From the NCBI GenBank assembly GCA_030762935.1, contig CM060899.1:16971001-17035000 (forward strand): a stretch of 64,000 nt of DNA, read 5' to 3'. Source of the stretch: Hymenopus coronatus (Eukaryota > Arthropoda > Insecta > Mantodea > Hymenopodidae). Below, one piece after another: positions 10,889-23,188 of this stretch (position 1 is its first letter; each line of letters opens with the position of its first letter). A model generated the notes under the pieces. The model searched no databases. It was not told where the DNA came from and saw nothing but the letters and a program-made list of their open reading frames with translations. Position numbers and translations under genes: made by a program.

Positions 10889-12703
10889 TTACTTTCTCTA
10901 GCCCCATATGTACAATGTACTAGGGATAGAGAAGTATTGTATTCCACCCAAAAATTAGATACCGAGATTTCACCGGAAATACATGTTTTAGGACCCCCTG
11001 TATCCAAAAAAAGCATTTTCAGAAAAAGGTCTGTGTGTGTGTGTCCGTGTGTCTGTGAACACGATAACTCAAAAACGAAAAGTAGCTAAAATACCAAACT
11101 TGGTATTTAAGTTTAGTATCTTCCAGGGAAGCGACACGAAGATTTTGAAAAAAATCCCTCTACCCCAAACTACCCTTTACATGGAACTTTTTTCGAAAAT
11201 TTTGAATTTCTTAAAAATGGCTCTAACGATTTTGATTAAAATATCATGTATTAAATATATTCATCAAGCAAATAAAATGTATATCTTGAATTTTCTGGGA
11301 ATAGCATCTGAAGACCTGTTTATTCTGGATAAATTTTGCTTAATTTGGCATAACTATTAAACCGTAAGAGATAGATAAAAACTTACTATACAGAAAATGT
11401 AGGTCTTGTTAAAATACACAAGTTATGTCATATACATTTTTCTCGTGGAGCTTACCGTTTTCGAGGTATTCATTGTTATTAGTTTCAGTTGTGAAGTACT
11501 TTTACTTTTCTCAGACGGGAGTGTCCGTTTTTCTTTTTTTCTACTCCTGGCCAAGAAAAGAAACAATTTGTAATGACAATCGCATAACGACAGCTTTTAA
11601 AACATTTGACTGTTGGTTTAGCCTAGTGTATTCCCTTATTTTCTTCCTACTTATACGGAACTAAATAATAACATTGTGCTAATGAGTACCACGATTAGCA
11701 AGGTTCAGAAAGAAGAAGAAGAATCTTATGTATGAAGTTTGTAGAACAGCTAGAGAAAGTCATGTGAGTGTAACACGTCAGATTTTTTTACTTTCTCTAG
11801 CCCAGTATGTACAATGTTCATATGGATAGAGAAGTATTGCATTCCACCCAAAAAATCGATGTCAAGATTTCACCGGAAATTCATGTTTTAGGACCCCCTA
11901 AATGCAAAAAAAAGCATTTCCAGAAAAAGGTCCGTGTGTGTGTGTGTGTGTGTGTGTGTCCGTGTGTACGTGTATCTATGAACACGATAACTCAAAAACA
12001 AAAAGTAGCTAAAATACCAAACTTGATATTTAAGTTCAGTATCTTCCGGGGATTCAACATGAAGATTTTGGAAAAAATCCCCCCGCCCCAAACTACCCTT
12101 TACATGGAACTTTTTTCGAAAACTTTGATTTTCTTAAAAATGGCCCTAACGATTTTGATTAAAATATCGTATATTAAAGATATTTACCTGACAAATAAAA
12201 TGTATATCTTGAATTTTCTGAGAATAGCTTCTAAAGACCTGTTTATTCTGGATGAATTTTGCTTAATTTGGCATAACTAGTAAACCGTAAGAGATAGACA
12301 AAAACTTACTTTACAAAAAATGTAAGCCTTGTTAAAATGCACAACTCACATCTTGTACATTTTTTTCGTGGAGCTTACCGTTTTCGAGGTATTCATTGTT
12401 ATTAGTTTCAGTTGTGAAGTACTTTTACTTTTCTCAGACGGGAGTGTCCGTTTCTCTTTTTTTCTACTCCTTGCCAAGAAAAGAAGCTATTTGTAATGAC
12501 AATCGCATGACGACAGCTTTTAAAACATTTGAAAGTCGATTTAACCTAGTGCATTCCCTATTTTCTTCCTACTTATAAGGAACTAAGTAATAACATTGTG
12601 CTGAATACCTCGATTAACAAGGTGAAGAAAGAAGAATAATCTTATGTAAGAAGTTTGTAGAACGGCTAGAGAAAGTCATGTGAGTGTAACACATCAGATT
12701 TTT
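10889..12703 (-). repeat. Rpt-W copies 13 and 14, tandem sister copies
   Basis: These two full-length minus copies, 10889-11787 and 11788-12703, share a 5' end variant (GTGAGTGTAACAC) and other private changes not seen in neighbours. They look like a tandem duplication or recent sister insertions. Confidence 0.83.
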
Positions 12704-12706
12704 TGT

Positions 12707-13712
12707 ATTTTGGTGACCCTAAAACATATATTTCCGGTGAACTCTCGGTATCGAATTTTTGGATGGCGTGCAATACCTTCTCTGTACACTATGTACATAG
12801 TGCGTGTAGAGAAAATAAAAATCTGATGTGTACCATTCACATGGCTTTCTCTACATCTCTGCAACAAATTACTCTTAAAAAGCCTATGCTTCTATTTATT
12901 TACTTCAAGCTAATCAAGGAAAAATAGCAGAAATAGTCTTATTACTTGCTTCCTTGTAAGTAGAAGTGAAATAAGGGAGTACCATAGGTTAAAGTGATAG
13001 TCTAAAGTTGGTTGCTATGTGACTGAAGTTCCTTTGTTTGTATGGACAGGAGCTGACAAATTCCTGTACAAGAAACGTATAAGTTTTTTAAAGCCGAAAC
13101 CAATAACAAGGAATATCTCAAAACCGACCAACTCCGTGAAAAAAATGTATATGACATAAATTGTGTGTTTTATCGTGATCTACATTTTTGTGTAGTAAGG
13201 TTTTGTCTATCTCTTACGGTTTACCAGTTAAGCAAAATTCAATAAAAATTATCTAGAATAAGGAGGTCTTTTGAAGCTATTCCCAGAAAATTAAAGATGT
13301 ACATTTTATTGACAAGTAAATATCTTAAAAGTAAGAGATTTTTAATCAAAATTGTTAGAGCCTTTTTTAAGAAAATCAAAATTTTCGAATTTTTCCCCAT
13401 GTAAAGGGTAGTTTGGGTTGGGGGAGGGATTTTCTTGCAAATCTTCGTGTCGCATCCTTGGAAGTTACCAAACTTAAATACCAAGTTTGGTTTTTAACGG
13501 TCTTTTCGTTTTTGAGCTATGCTGCCCACAGACACACACACACACACACACATAAACACACAGACAGACACACACACGGACATTTTTCTAAAAATGCTTT
13601 TTTTGGATTCAGGGTGTCTCAAAACATATATTTCCGGTGAAATCTCGTTATTGACTTTTTGGGTGCAATAGCTTTTCTATACTACGTGCATAGTACGTAT
13701 AGAGAAAGTAAA
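12707..13712 (+). repeat. Rpt-W copies 15 (3' end only) and 16 (full)
   Basis: 12707-12818 is a 3'-terminal fragment abutting the 5' end of a full copy at 12820-13712 (junction GAGAAAATAAAAATCTGATG). Confidence 0.83.
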
Positions 13713-13851
13713 ACTGTGAGTATTGGAACATTTGAACCAATAACAACATTTATCTGACATAACTTGTATGTTTCAACGAAATTAAATATTTAATTGAGTT
13801 TTATTTATGGAAACCCTTTAACTTCTGCAATTTTCAGAGTGCCATTCTGTG

Positions 13852-14103
13852 TCTCCTTCCATGATGTAACGGTTATCATGCTAACCTCACATATCCAAGG
13901 GTCGTGGGTTCAAACCCGGTGGAGGACGATAGATTTTTTTGGGCGTAAAATCCGAAGGGAAATAAAGCCGTTGGTTCCGTGTCGTAGATTTACGGCATGT
14001 AAAAGAGCCTCAAGCGTGATAAAAGAGGAATCTGAGCAAAATTTAGATGGGACGCTGAGAACCACAGAAGTTAAAGAGCGTTCATAAATAAGATTCCATT
14101 TCC
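13852..14103 (+). mobile_element. SINE family A, copy 1 (tRNA-Val-like head)
   Basis: The head has TGATGTAACGGTTATCATG (A-box region) and GTGGGTTCAAACCC (B box) closed by GGAGGAC, like a tRNA-Val. The body carries GGGCGTAAAATCCGAAGGGA, TTTACGGCATGTAAAAGAGC and GACGCTGAGAACCACAG. The same body occurs inverted at 14104-14350 and 40470-40745, defining a family of about 250-270 bp. Confidence 0.8.
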
Positions 14104-14350
14104 TATTCGTCCTAATCTATATTGGGCGTGAAAGATCACTTAATTTTACCCAGAGGCTACTTTTTCAGGCTTGAGGTTATTTTACGTGCCTAAGTTTACA
14201 CGGGACCAGCGGGTTTACTTTCCTTCTGAAGGAAGCCATGTTAAGGATTTTTACGCCGGAAAAAAAAAAAATCCATAGCGCTCCGCCAGGTTTGAAGCCT
14301 CGACCTTGAGAAACTAGCGGCTAGTATCTTACTTCTAGGCCACGGAGGAC
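14104..14350 (-). mobile_element. SINE family A, copy 2 (inverted next to copy 1)
   Basis: The reverse complement reads a tRNA-like head (GTCCTCCGTGGCCTAGAAGT... with B-box remnant CGAGGCTTCAAACC) and then the family A body to CACGCCCAATATAGATTAGG. It is tail-to-tail with copy 1. Its head abuts ATGTTTTAACGAAAT, which repeats 13768-13782 and is a likely target duplication inside an Rpt-W copy. Confidence 0.75.
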
Positions 14351-14404
14351 ATGTTTTAACGAAATCTATATTTTTCGCGTAGTAATATTTTTATATATAT
14401 ATTT

Positions 14405-14663
14405 ATGGCGGTGCCGTGGCTGAGTGATTAGACCACTCGCCTCTCACTTAAACGGCCCAAGTTCGATCCCAAACGCCCGCATGTGGGATTTGGGGTGGAC
14501 GAAGCGGCATCTGTGCGGGTTTTCTGCGGGTTTCCCGGTTTCCCCCTCCACATATTCCACCAATTGCTCCATCATCACCTTTCCTCTCATTCATTTCGCT
14601 TGCATTTCATATCATCCACTTCCTTACGCACATGCCTGGCTACGGGTTGACCCCTCGACCAGT
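14405..14663 (+). mobile_element. SINE family B, copy 1 (tRNA-Ser/Leu-like head), inserted in Rpt-W
   Basis: The head GCCGTGGCTGAGTGATTAGA..CACTCGCCTCTCA..AAGTTCGATCCCA is a class II tRNA-like sequence. The body has GTGCGGGTTTTCTGCGGGTT and CCCGGTTTCCCCCTCCACAT, a TCCGG/CCGGTTTCC-rich central segment seen in many invertebrate SINEs. Rpt-W sequence flanks it (to about 14397 and from about 14664). Confidence 0.8.
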
Positions 14664-14916
14664 TTTGTAAAGTCATTTAGAACGAAGAGGTCTTCAGAGG
14701 CTATTTCCAAAAAAGTAAAGATATACATTTCGCTTTTCATGAAAATGTCTTAAAGGTGTGGCATTTTAATCAAATTCATTAGAATAATTTTTCAGAAAAT
14801 CAATATTTCCGAAAATTTGTCCAGGTAAAGGGTAATACGCGGTGGGTGATTTTCTCGAAAATCTAGAAAGATGCTAAACTTAAACGCCAAGCCATTTTTG
14901 AGTTTTGCTGTTTACA

Positions 14917-14954
<38 letters not shown>

Positions 14955-15008
14955 ATCTTCCCAAATACACACATAGACAAATACACACAGAACTTCTAAA
15001 ATCCTCTT

Positions 15009-15166
15009 TTTTACTTTCTCTATACGAACTATGTACATACTGTATAGAGAAGGTATTGTATTCCACCCAAAAATTTGATACCGAGATTTCACCGGAGATA
15101 TATGTTTTGAGACTCCTGAATTAAAAAAAAGTTTTTAGAAAGATGTCCGTGTGTATGCCTGTGTGT

Positions 15167-15205
<39 letters not shown>

Positions 15206-15930
15206 CAGCATAGCTCAAAAACGAAAAGACAGTTAAAGCCCAAAGTTTGGTATCTTCCAAGGATGCGACACGAAGATTTTCAAGAAAATTTCCCCACACC
15301 GAAATACCCTTTACATGGAAAAAAATTCGAAAATGATGATTTTCTTAAATCTAACGATTTTGATTAAAATCTCTTATATTTAAAATATTCACTTGGCAAA
15401 TAAAATGCATATCTTGAATTTTCTGGGAATAGCCTCGGACACTTTATTCTGGATGAATTTTACAGAATTTTTCATAACTGCTAAACCGTAAGAGATGGAC
15501 AAAAACTTCACATACAAAAAATCTAGAGCACGTTAAAACACGCAATTTGTTATATACATTTTTTTTAATTGAGTTAATCATTTTTGAGATATTCCTTGTT
15601 TTTGGTTTCAGCTTTGAAATCATATTTTCTCATATAGGAATTTGTCAACACCGGTCCAAAGGAACTTCAGTCACATAGCAACCAGCTTTTGACTATCACT
15701 TTAACCTATGGTACTCCCTTGTTTTGCTTCTACTTACAAGGAAGCAAGTAATAAGACTATTTCAAATATGTTTTCTCGATTAGCATGAAATAAATAGAAG
15801 CATAAGCTTTCTAACAAAAATTTGTTGCAGAGATGTAGAGAAAGTCATGTGAATGGAACACGTCAGATTTTTATTCAAGGGGGCCCATAAATTGTATTTC
15901 TAGTAAACGTGGCAGAGAAAGTAAAAGGAA
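15009..15930 (-). repeat. Rpt-W copy 18 plus a small plus-strand 3' fragment
   Basis: Full-length minus copy at 15009-15871 with a long GT tract at 15163-15202. 15872-15930 is a decayed plus-strand 3' end. Confidence 0.82.
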
Positions 15931-16150
15931 CAAAAAATACGAGATGTTCAAATTTGCTATGGCAACATTACTGTGAATTTGAAACTCGAAATTACAATAC
16001 GTGTACATGCAGTTACTCCTCATCCCCTACCCCACGTTACAAGAACTATTTATTTATAACAAGAGTTAACTGCTTTCATAATCATTCAGTGTGAAGGCCT
16101 ACTATTATTATACTGTTGGTGTTGGTCATTGTGGTCTACATGTGTTTAAG

Positions 16151-16296
16151 ATGGCAGCGAAAAGAAAGCGTGTTATGGTAAGCGCTGAGCTGAACCTCGA
16201 AGCAATTAGCGACAGAGCGACAGCGAACGAGAGATTCAGATCATTAGAGTTAAATAAAACTACACATTCGTATTCAAATCTTAAAAGTAAATATTG
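16151..16296 (+). pseudogene. possible pogo/Tigger-like HTH N-terminus relic
   Basis: MAAKRKRVMVSAELNLEAIS resembles the start of pogo/CENP-B-type transposases (KRKR-VLS-EQKLEII), followed by DRATANERFRSLELN and a stop. No catalytic region follows. Alternatively ATG...ATG|GTAAGC at 16151-16178 could be a tiny first exon. It lies in a 510-bp single-copy island between Rpt-W copies. Confidence 0.28.
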
Positions 16297-16445
16297 ATTT
16301 ACGACATAATCAATAACACAACACTTTTTGTTTTTAATTTGCCTTGCGCTTTCCGGAGCAATGCAGTGAACCAACGCCAACAGGTTTAATGCTTACAAAA
16401 TGGTGGCGTGACATAGCTGCTGACAAGCACTGACACGCGTTCAGA

Positions 16446-18136
16446 AAAAAATCTGTGTTCCATTCATATGACTTTCTCTACATCTCTGCAACAAATTATT
16501 GCTAAAAAGCTTATGCTTCTATTTACTTCATGCTAATCCAGAAAGAATTAGCAGAAATAATCTTATTACTTGCTTTTGTAAGTAAAAGCGAAGTAAGGGA
16601 GTACCATAGGTTAAAGTGATAGTTAAAAGCTGGTTGCTATGTGAATGAAGTTCCTTTGTTTGTATGGACAGGAGTGGACAAATTCCTGTTTGAGAAAAGC
16701 ATACGTTTTTCAAAGCTGAAACTAAAAGCAAGGAATATCTTAAAAACAATCAATTCCACGAAAAAATGTACCATAATATAAATTGTTTGTTTTAATGTGC
16801 TCTACATTTTCTGTGCGGTAAGTGTTTGTCCATGTATTACGGTTCAGCAGTTATGCAAAAATCCGTAAAATGTATCCAGAATAAAGTAATTTCCAGAGGA
16901 TATTCCCAGAAAATTCAAGATATACATTTTATTTGTCAAGTAAATATCTTAAATATACAAGATTTTAATCAAAATCGTTAGAACTATTGTTAAGAAAAAT
17001 AAACATTTTTGAAATGTTTTCCCTGTAAAGGGTAGCTTGGGGTGGGGGGATTCTCTTGAAAAACATTGTGTCGTATCCTTGTAAGTCTTTTCGTTTTTGA
17101 GCTATGCTGCCCACAGAACCGCACCTACACACACACACAAACAAACACTCGGACAATTTTTCTAAAAATGCTTTTTTGAGATTTAGGGGGTCTCAAAATA
17201 TATTTTCGGTGAAGTCTCGGTATCGAATTTTTGGGTGCAATAAAATACCTTCTCTATATACTATGTACATTGTACGTATAGAGAAAGTAAAAATACTGAT
17301 TTTGTGAAATAGCCTCTGCAAATACAATTATAATTTTAATACTGTATACAGTTGTAGGTTTTACTTTCTCTACACGTACTATGTACATAGAGTATAGAGA
17401 AGGTATTGCACTCCACCAAAAAATTCTATACCGAGATTTCACCAGAAATATATGTTTTAAGGTTCCTTGTATCAAAAAAAAAAAAAACATTTTCAAAAAA
17501 TGTCCTTGTATGTGTGTCCGTGTATCTGTGAACACGATAACTCAAAAACGAAAAGTCGGTAAAATACCAAAATTGGTATTTAAGTTTAGTATCTTCCAGA
17601 GATGCAGATTTTCTCAAAAATGACTCAAAAGATTTTGATTAAAATATTGTATATTAAAGATATTTACCTGACAAGTAAAATGTATATCTTACATTTTCTG
17701 GGAATAGCCTCTGAAGACCTCTTCATTCTGGATGGATTTTACGGAATTTTACATAACTGCTAAACCGTAAGAGATGGAGAAAAACTTAACACAAAAAAAA
17801 ATGTAGAGCACTTTAAAACACACAATTTATGTTGTATACTTTTTCGTGGAGTTGATCGTTATTTTAGATGGTCCTTGTTTTAAAAAACTTATACTTTTCT
17901 CATGCAGGAATTTGTCAACTCCTTCCCATCCAAACAAAGGAACTTCAGTCACATAATAACCAGCTTTTGACTATCACTTATTTCGCTTCTACTTAAAGGA
18001 AGCTAGTAATAAGACAATTCCTGCTAATTTTTTCTCGATTGGCTAGAGATAAATAGAAGCATAAGCTTTTCATCAATACTTTGTTGCAGAGATTTAGAGA
18101 AAGTCATGATGTGAATTGAATACATCAGATTTTTTC
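16446..18136. repeat. Rpt-W copies 20 (+) and 21 (-), converging on their hairpin ends
   Basis: The plus copy at 16446-17292 and minus copy at 17357-18136 face each other with 60 bp of unrelated sequence between their terminal hairpins. Copy 21 lacks the TTTCATGTAAAGGGTAG segment by deletion. Confidence 0.82.
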
Positions 18137-18189
18137 ATTGAGAATCATTACATGCATTTGAAATACAGTTATTTTCTTCCTTTTGTTGC

Positions 18190-20010
18190 TTAAAAGTATG
18201 TCCATATAGGTAGGTAGTTAAGTAGGTGAGTGGATAGGTAAATAGGTGGTTGAGTGGGTAGGTTAGACGGTGATTAGATATGTTTAGGAATTCAAATTAT
18301 AACAGGCTTATTTTTAGCAATACACTATTCAGCCCATATTGATTTAGCATTCTCTAGAGTAGCTCATATTAGGTGGGAGGGTAGGTAGGTAGGTGGGCAA
18401 ATAAGTAGGTGGATGTGTTGAGACGTAGTTAGGTAGGTGGGTGAGTAGATATGTAGGCAGGTAACTAACTGGATGTATGGTAGGTAATTGATTGAGTGAA
18501 TAAGTAGCTGAGAAACTGGGTAGCATGAAAGTAGGTGGGTGGGTGGGTTGACAGGTATGTAGGTAGATGTATGGGTGGGTAGGTTGGTGGATAGATGGCT
18601 GTGTGAGAGGGTACATAGCTGTGTGACTATGGTGGGTAGGTGACTATGTGGGTGGGCAGGGAGGTGTGTGTGGATAGACAAGAGGGTTTGTAGGTGAGCA
18701 TGTGGGTGGGTAGGAAGACGTGGGGGTTGGCAGCTGTGTGGGCGGATGTGTGATTGGGTAGAGGGTTGATAGGTGGGTATGTGAATGGGTAGATAGGTGG
18801 ATGTGTTTATGGGTAGGTAGATCGGAGGCTATGTAGGTGGGTGTGTGGGTGGGTAGGAGGGTAGGTGTACGGGTGGGTAGGTGGGTGTGTGGGTGTGTGC
18901 GTTTGTGGGTGTGGGGGTGTGTGTCTGGATGTGTGGGTGTGTGGGAGGGTGGGTGTGTGGGTGGGTAGGTGGGTCGATAGGTGTGTGTCTGGGTGTGTGG
19001 GTGTGTGGGTGGGTGGATGGGTGGGTGGGTGTGTGGGTGTATGGGAGTTGGGGGGGTAGGTGGGCTGATAGGTGTGTATGTGGGTGGGTAGGTGGGCTGA
19101 TAGGTGTGTATCTGGGTGTGTGGGTGGATGTGTGGGTGTGTGGTGGTGTGTGGGTGTGGAGGCGTGGACGTGGGTGTGTGGGTGGGTGTGTGGGTGGGTG
19201 TGTGGGCGTGTGTGTGGGTGTGTGCGTGAGTGTGTGGATGTGATGGTGAGTGGGTGTGTGGGTGGGTGTTTGGGTGAGAGGGTGTGAGGGTGAGTGGGTG
19301 TGTGGGCGTGTGTGTGTGTGGGTGTGTGGGTGAGTGGGCGTGTGCGTGTGTGGGTGTGATGGTGAGTGGGTGTGTGGGTGGGTGGGTGGGTAGGTGGGCT
19401 GATAGGTGTGTGTGTGGGTGGGTAGGTGGGTTGATAGGTGGGTGTGTGGGTGGGTAGGTGCGCTGATAGGTGTGTGTCTGGGTGTGTGGGTGGGTGTGTG
19501 GTGGTGTGTGGGTGTGTGGGTGGGTGTCCGGGTGCGTGGGTGTGTGTGTGGCTGTGTGGGTGTGTACGTGCGTGCGTGTGTGGGTATGTACATGTGTGGG
19601 TGTGTGCGGGTAGGAGTGTGGGTGGGTGTGTGGGAATGTGGGTGGATATGTGGGTGTATGGGTGTGTGGGTGTGGAGGCGTGGGCGTGGGTGTGGAGGCG
19701 TGGGCGTGTGTGGGTGGGTGTGTGGGCGTATAGGTGGTCGTGTGTGCGTGTGCGTGTTTGGGTGTGATGGTGAGTGGGTGAGTGGGTGTGGAGGCGTGGG
19801 CGTGGGTGTGGAGGCATGGGCGTGTGTGTGGGTGTGTGGGCGTGTGCGTGTTTGGGTGTGATGGTGAGTGGGTGTGTGGGTTGGTGTGTGGCTATGTGGG
19901 TGTGTGAGGGTGTGTGGGTGTGTGTGGGTGTGTGGGTGGGTGAGTGTGTGACTGGGTAGGTAAAACGGAGGAAGGTAGATGGGTGGATGTGTGGTTGGGT
20001 AGGCTGCTTC
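18190..20010. repeat. GT-rich minisatellite (GGTAGGTG / GGGTGTGT), about 1.8 kb
   Basis: It is irregular (GGTAGGTA)n to about 18830, then (GGGTGTGTGGGTGGGTGTGT)-like to about 19990. A submotif GGGCTGATAGGTGTGT recurs at about 32-bp spacing (GATA at 19067 and 19099; 19401, 19433 and 19465). Many GGG runs with short loops give strong G-quadruplex potential on the + strand. The reverse strand is open for 423 codons of Thr/His/Pro only because of the period. Confidence 0.9.
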
Positions 20011-20011
20011 T

Positions 20012-21642
20012 CACAGACGCACAGATACACACATGGTCCTTTTTCTACAAATACGTTTTTGGAATTAGGGCATGCCAAAACAAATTTCTGGTGAAATCTC
20101 GGTATCGAATTTTTGGGTGGAATACAGTATCTTCTCTATTTACTATGCACATTGTACATCCGTGAAAGTAAAAATGTAAATCATTAAAGCATACAATTTA
20201 CTCCTATATCAAATAGTTCTGTTATGGAGTTAATAATTTACGATATATTCCTTGCTATTGGTTTAAAATTTACAATGTTTAGATTTGTTTGAAATGGAAA
20301 GTCGTTATTCGTTTTGCCCTTCTTCTGGCCATGCAAAGAGAACGAAGTTTCAGATAGCGAACACTCTTAGATGTGTTCCTCTGTTCCCATTGTACCTACA
20401 AGAAAAGATATACACAGTAATTTCGATTAAATTGGTATAGAAGAATAAGCTTTTGTAAGGACAATTTAATATATAATGGGTAGAGAATGTCATGTATATC
20501 ATCAAGTTTTTACTTTCTCTATACGCACTAAGTACATAGTGTATGGAGAAGGTATTGCACTCCACCAAAAAATTCTATATCGAGATTTCACCGGAATAAT
20601 ATGTTTTAGGGTCCCCTTTATCTAAAAAAAGCATTTTTGGAAAAAGGTCCATGATTGTCTGTGTGTCGGTAACATACCAAACTCGGTATTTAAGTTTAGT
20701 ATCTTCCAGAGATGCGACATGAAATTTTGAGAAAAATCTGCCACCCCCAACTACCCTTTAATTGGAACTTTTTAAAAAAAAATTGATTTTCTCAAAAATA
20801 GCTGTAACGGTTCTTATTAAAATGTCGGATATTAAGCACATTTACCTGACAAATGAAATGTATATCCTGAATTTTCTGGGAATAGCCTCTGAAAAGTAGT
20901 TTATTCTGGATGAATTTTACTAAATTTTGAATGACTGCTAAACCGTAAAAGATGGACAAAAACTTACTACACAAAAAATGTAGAGCACTTTAAAACACGC
21001 AATTTATTTTGTATACATTTGTTTCGTGGAGTTCGTCGTCTTTGTGACATTCCTTATTTTTGGTTTCTGCTATGAAAATCGTATACTTTTCTCATACAGG
21101 AACTTTCAACTCCTATCCATACAAACAAAGGAACTTCATTGACATAGCAAACAGCTTTTGACTATCACTTTAACCTACGGTTGTCCCTTATTTCGCTTCT
21201 ACTTACAAGGAAACGAGTAATAAGAATATTTCTGCTAATTTTTTCTGATTAGCATAAAGTAAATAGAAGTATAAGCTTTTTAAGAATAATTTGTTGCAGG
21301 GATATGGAGAAAGTCATGTGAATGGTACACATCAGATTTTTTACGTGGAGTTCACCGTTTTTGAGACATTGGTTTCTGCTTTGAAAAACTTATACTTTTC
21401 TCATACAGAATTTGTCAACTGCTATCCATACAAACAAAGGAACTTCAGTCACATAGCAGCCAGCTTTTGATTATCACTTTAACCTATGGCACTCTCTTAT
21501 TTCGCTTCTACTTACACGGAAGCAAGTAATAAGAACTATTTCTGCTAATTTTTTTTCTGACTAGCATGAAGTAAATAGAAGTATAGGCTTTTTAGCTATA
21601 ATTTGTTGCAGAAATGTAGAGAAAGTCATGAGAATGGTACAC
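20012..21642. repeat. Rpt-W copies 22-25 (plus 3' end, then three minus pieces)
   Basis: 20012-20172 is a plus 3' end directly at the minisatellite edge. 20180-20508 is a decayed minus 5' part. 20507-21335 is full length minus. 21336-21642 is a minus 5'-part duplicate. Confidence 0.78.
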
Positions 21643-21873
21643 AAGATTTTTCACATACGGCGTTGTAATATCTGGAGTAAAGTAGCGCTAAAATTAATGC
21701 ACATATTGCTCAATTTACAGTTTAGTTGTTGCCTAAAACGTAACAAATGCAATGTTTGTTTGCGTGACTGTAAAAATGGTCACGCTAGCCTAGCAATCTT
21801 AGGACAGCGGGTGTTAAATTATTCATTTTTAAGAGTAAATCTCATATAAAAATCACTGTGTTTTTATTTTCAG

Positions 21874-22091
21874 TGTGCACACGCAATTCAAATACCCCGT
21901 GCACAGAGTGGCGGTGGAAGGGAAAGGAGATAAATAATCATATTTACGACGTACATTACAGTGCATGTAGTTCTGTAAGCGCTATACTTGAAGTAGAGTC
22001 CATTTTGAGTAAGAAGACTACATCATACGACCTGTATGTATTGACAACATTTGGAATTACTGATAAAGATAATTATGCTATCTGCGAATAA
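21874..22091 (+). CDS. possible terminal exon, unrecognised
   Basis: A pyrimidine-rich acceptor (TTTTTATTTTCAG) ends at 21873 in single-copy sequence. Two frames are open behind it. One gives VHTQFKYPVHRVAVEGKGDK and stops at 21935; the other runs 72 codons to a stop at 22089-22091, with AATAAA overlapping that stop. This would fit a last exon plus a short 3' end, but neither peptide resembles a family I know and no donor-side partner is evident. Confidence 0.2.
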
Positions 22092-22277
22092 AATATTTAG
22101 TTTATAGAATTAATTTATAAGATATTGTATATTTTACTCTCTTTGAATGATGTGAATGGTTCTTCGGAGCATTTATGTTATAGTATATTGTGTACAAAGA
22201 ACTGTCAGATATATTGGGAATACGAGGCCCGTAGGACCGAAGTTAGCCAATTACATTTTGAAATACTTAAAAACTAT

Positions 22278-23137
22278 ACAAAATCTGATGTGCTACTTTC
22301 TCTAGCTACTCTGTAAACAAACTTCTTTCAAATTCATTTCTACACAATGCTAATCGAGATAAACATTAGCAGAATATTCTTATTACTTAGTTCCTTATAA
22401 GTAGAAGGGTACTAAGGGAATGCACTACGCTAAAGTGATGGTTAAAATGTTTTAATAACTAACGTTATACGATTGTCATTGCAAATCGCTTCTTTGCTTG
22501 GCCAGAAAAGTATAACTAGTTCAAAATTGAAACCAATAACAAGGAATATCTCGGAAACGGTTGCCTCCACAACAAAAACGTAAAGGACATAAATTGTGTG
22601 TTTTGTCGATATCTACATTTTTTGTGTAGTAAGTTTCTGTGTATCTCTTAGGGTTTAGCAGTTAAGCAAAATTCGGCAAAATTCATCCAGAATAAAGAGG
22701 TCTTCAGAGGCTATTCCCAGAATATTAATTTTATTTGGGATATAAATAGCTTTAATATACGGGATTTTAATCAAATTCGTTAGAGACATTTTAGAGAAAA
22801 TAAAACTTTTCCAAAATGTTTTCGTGTAAAGAGTAGTTTGTGATAGGGGGAGTTTCTTGAAAATCATCGTGTTTCATCCTTGGAAGATACTAAACCTAAA
22901 TACTAAGTTTGCTATTTAACGGTCTTTTCGTGTTTGAATTATGTTGTCCACAGGCACACACACTCACACACTGACAGACGGATAGACACACACGGACCTT
23001 TTTCTAAAAATGCTTTTTTCGAACTCAGGGATCAAAAAACATATATCTCCAATGAAATCTCGACATCGAATATTTGGGTGGAATACAATATCTTGTCTAT
23101 GCACTATGTACGTTGTACATGTGAGGGCCAGAGAAAG

Positions 23138-23188
<51 letters not shown>

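Larger units (their letters stand above)
13716..15008 (+). repeat. Rpt-W copy 17, split by SINEs
   Basis: Host pieces 13716-13782, 14351-14397 and 14664-15008 follow consensus order. They are separated by the SINE A pair (with duplicated ATGTTTCAACGAAAT flanks) and SINE B copy 1. Confidence 0.7.

Noticed and set aside
14405..14490. Functional class II tRNA gene
   Set aside because: The head continues into a SINE body shared with another copy at 25937-26178.
18807..20078. 423-codon open frame, minus strand, Thr/His/Pro-rich
   Set aside because: It is the translation of the GGGTGTGT minisatellite; other frames are equally open and there is no sequence complexity.
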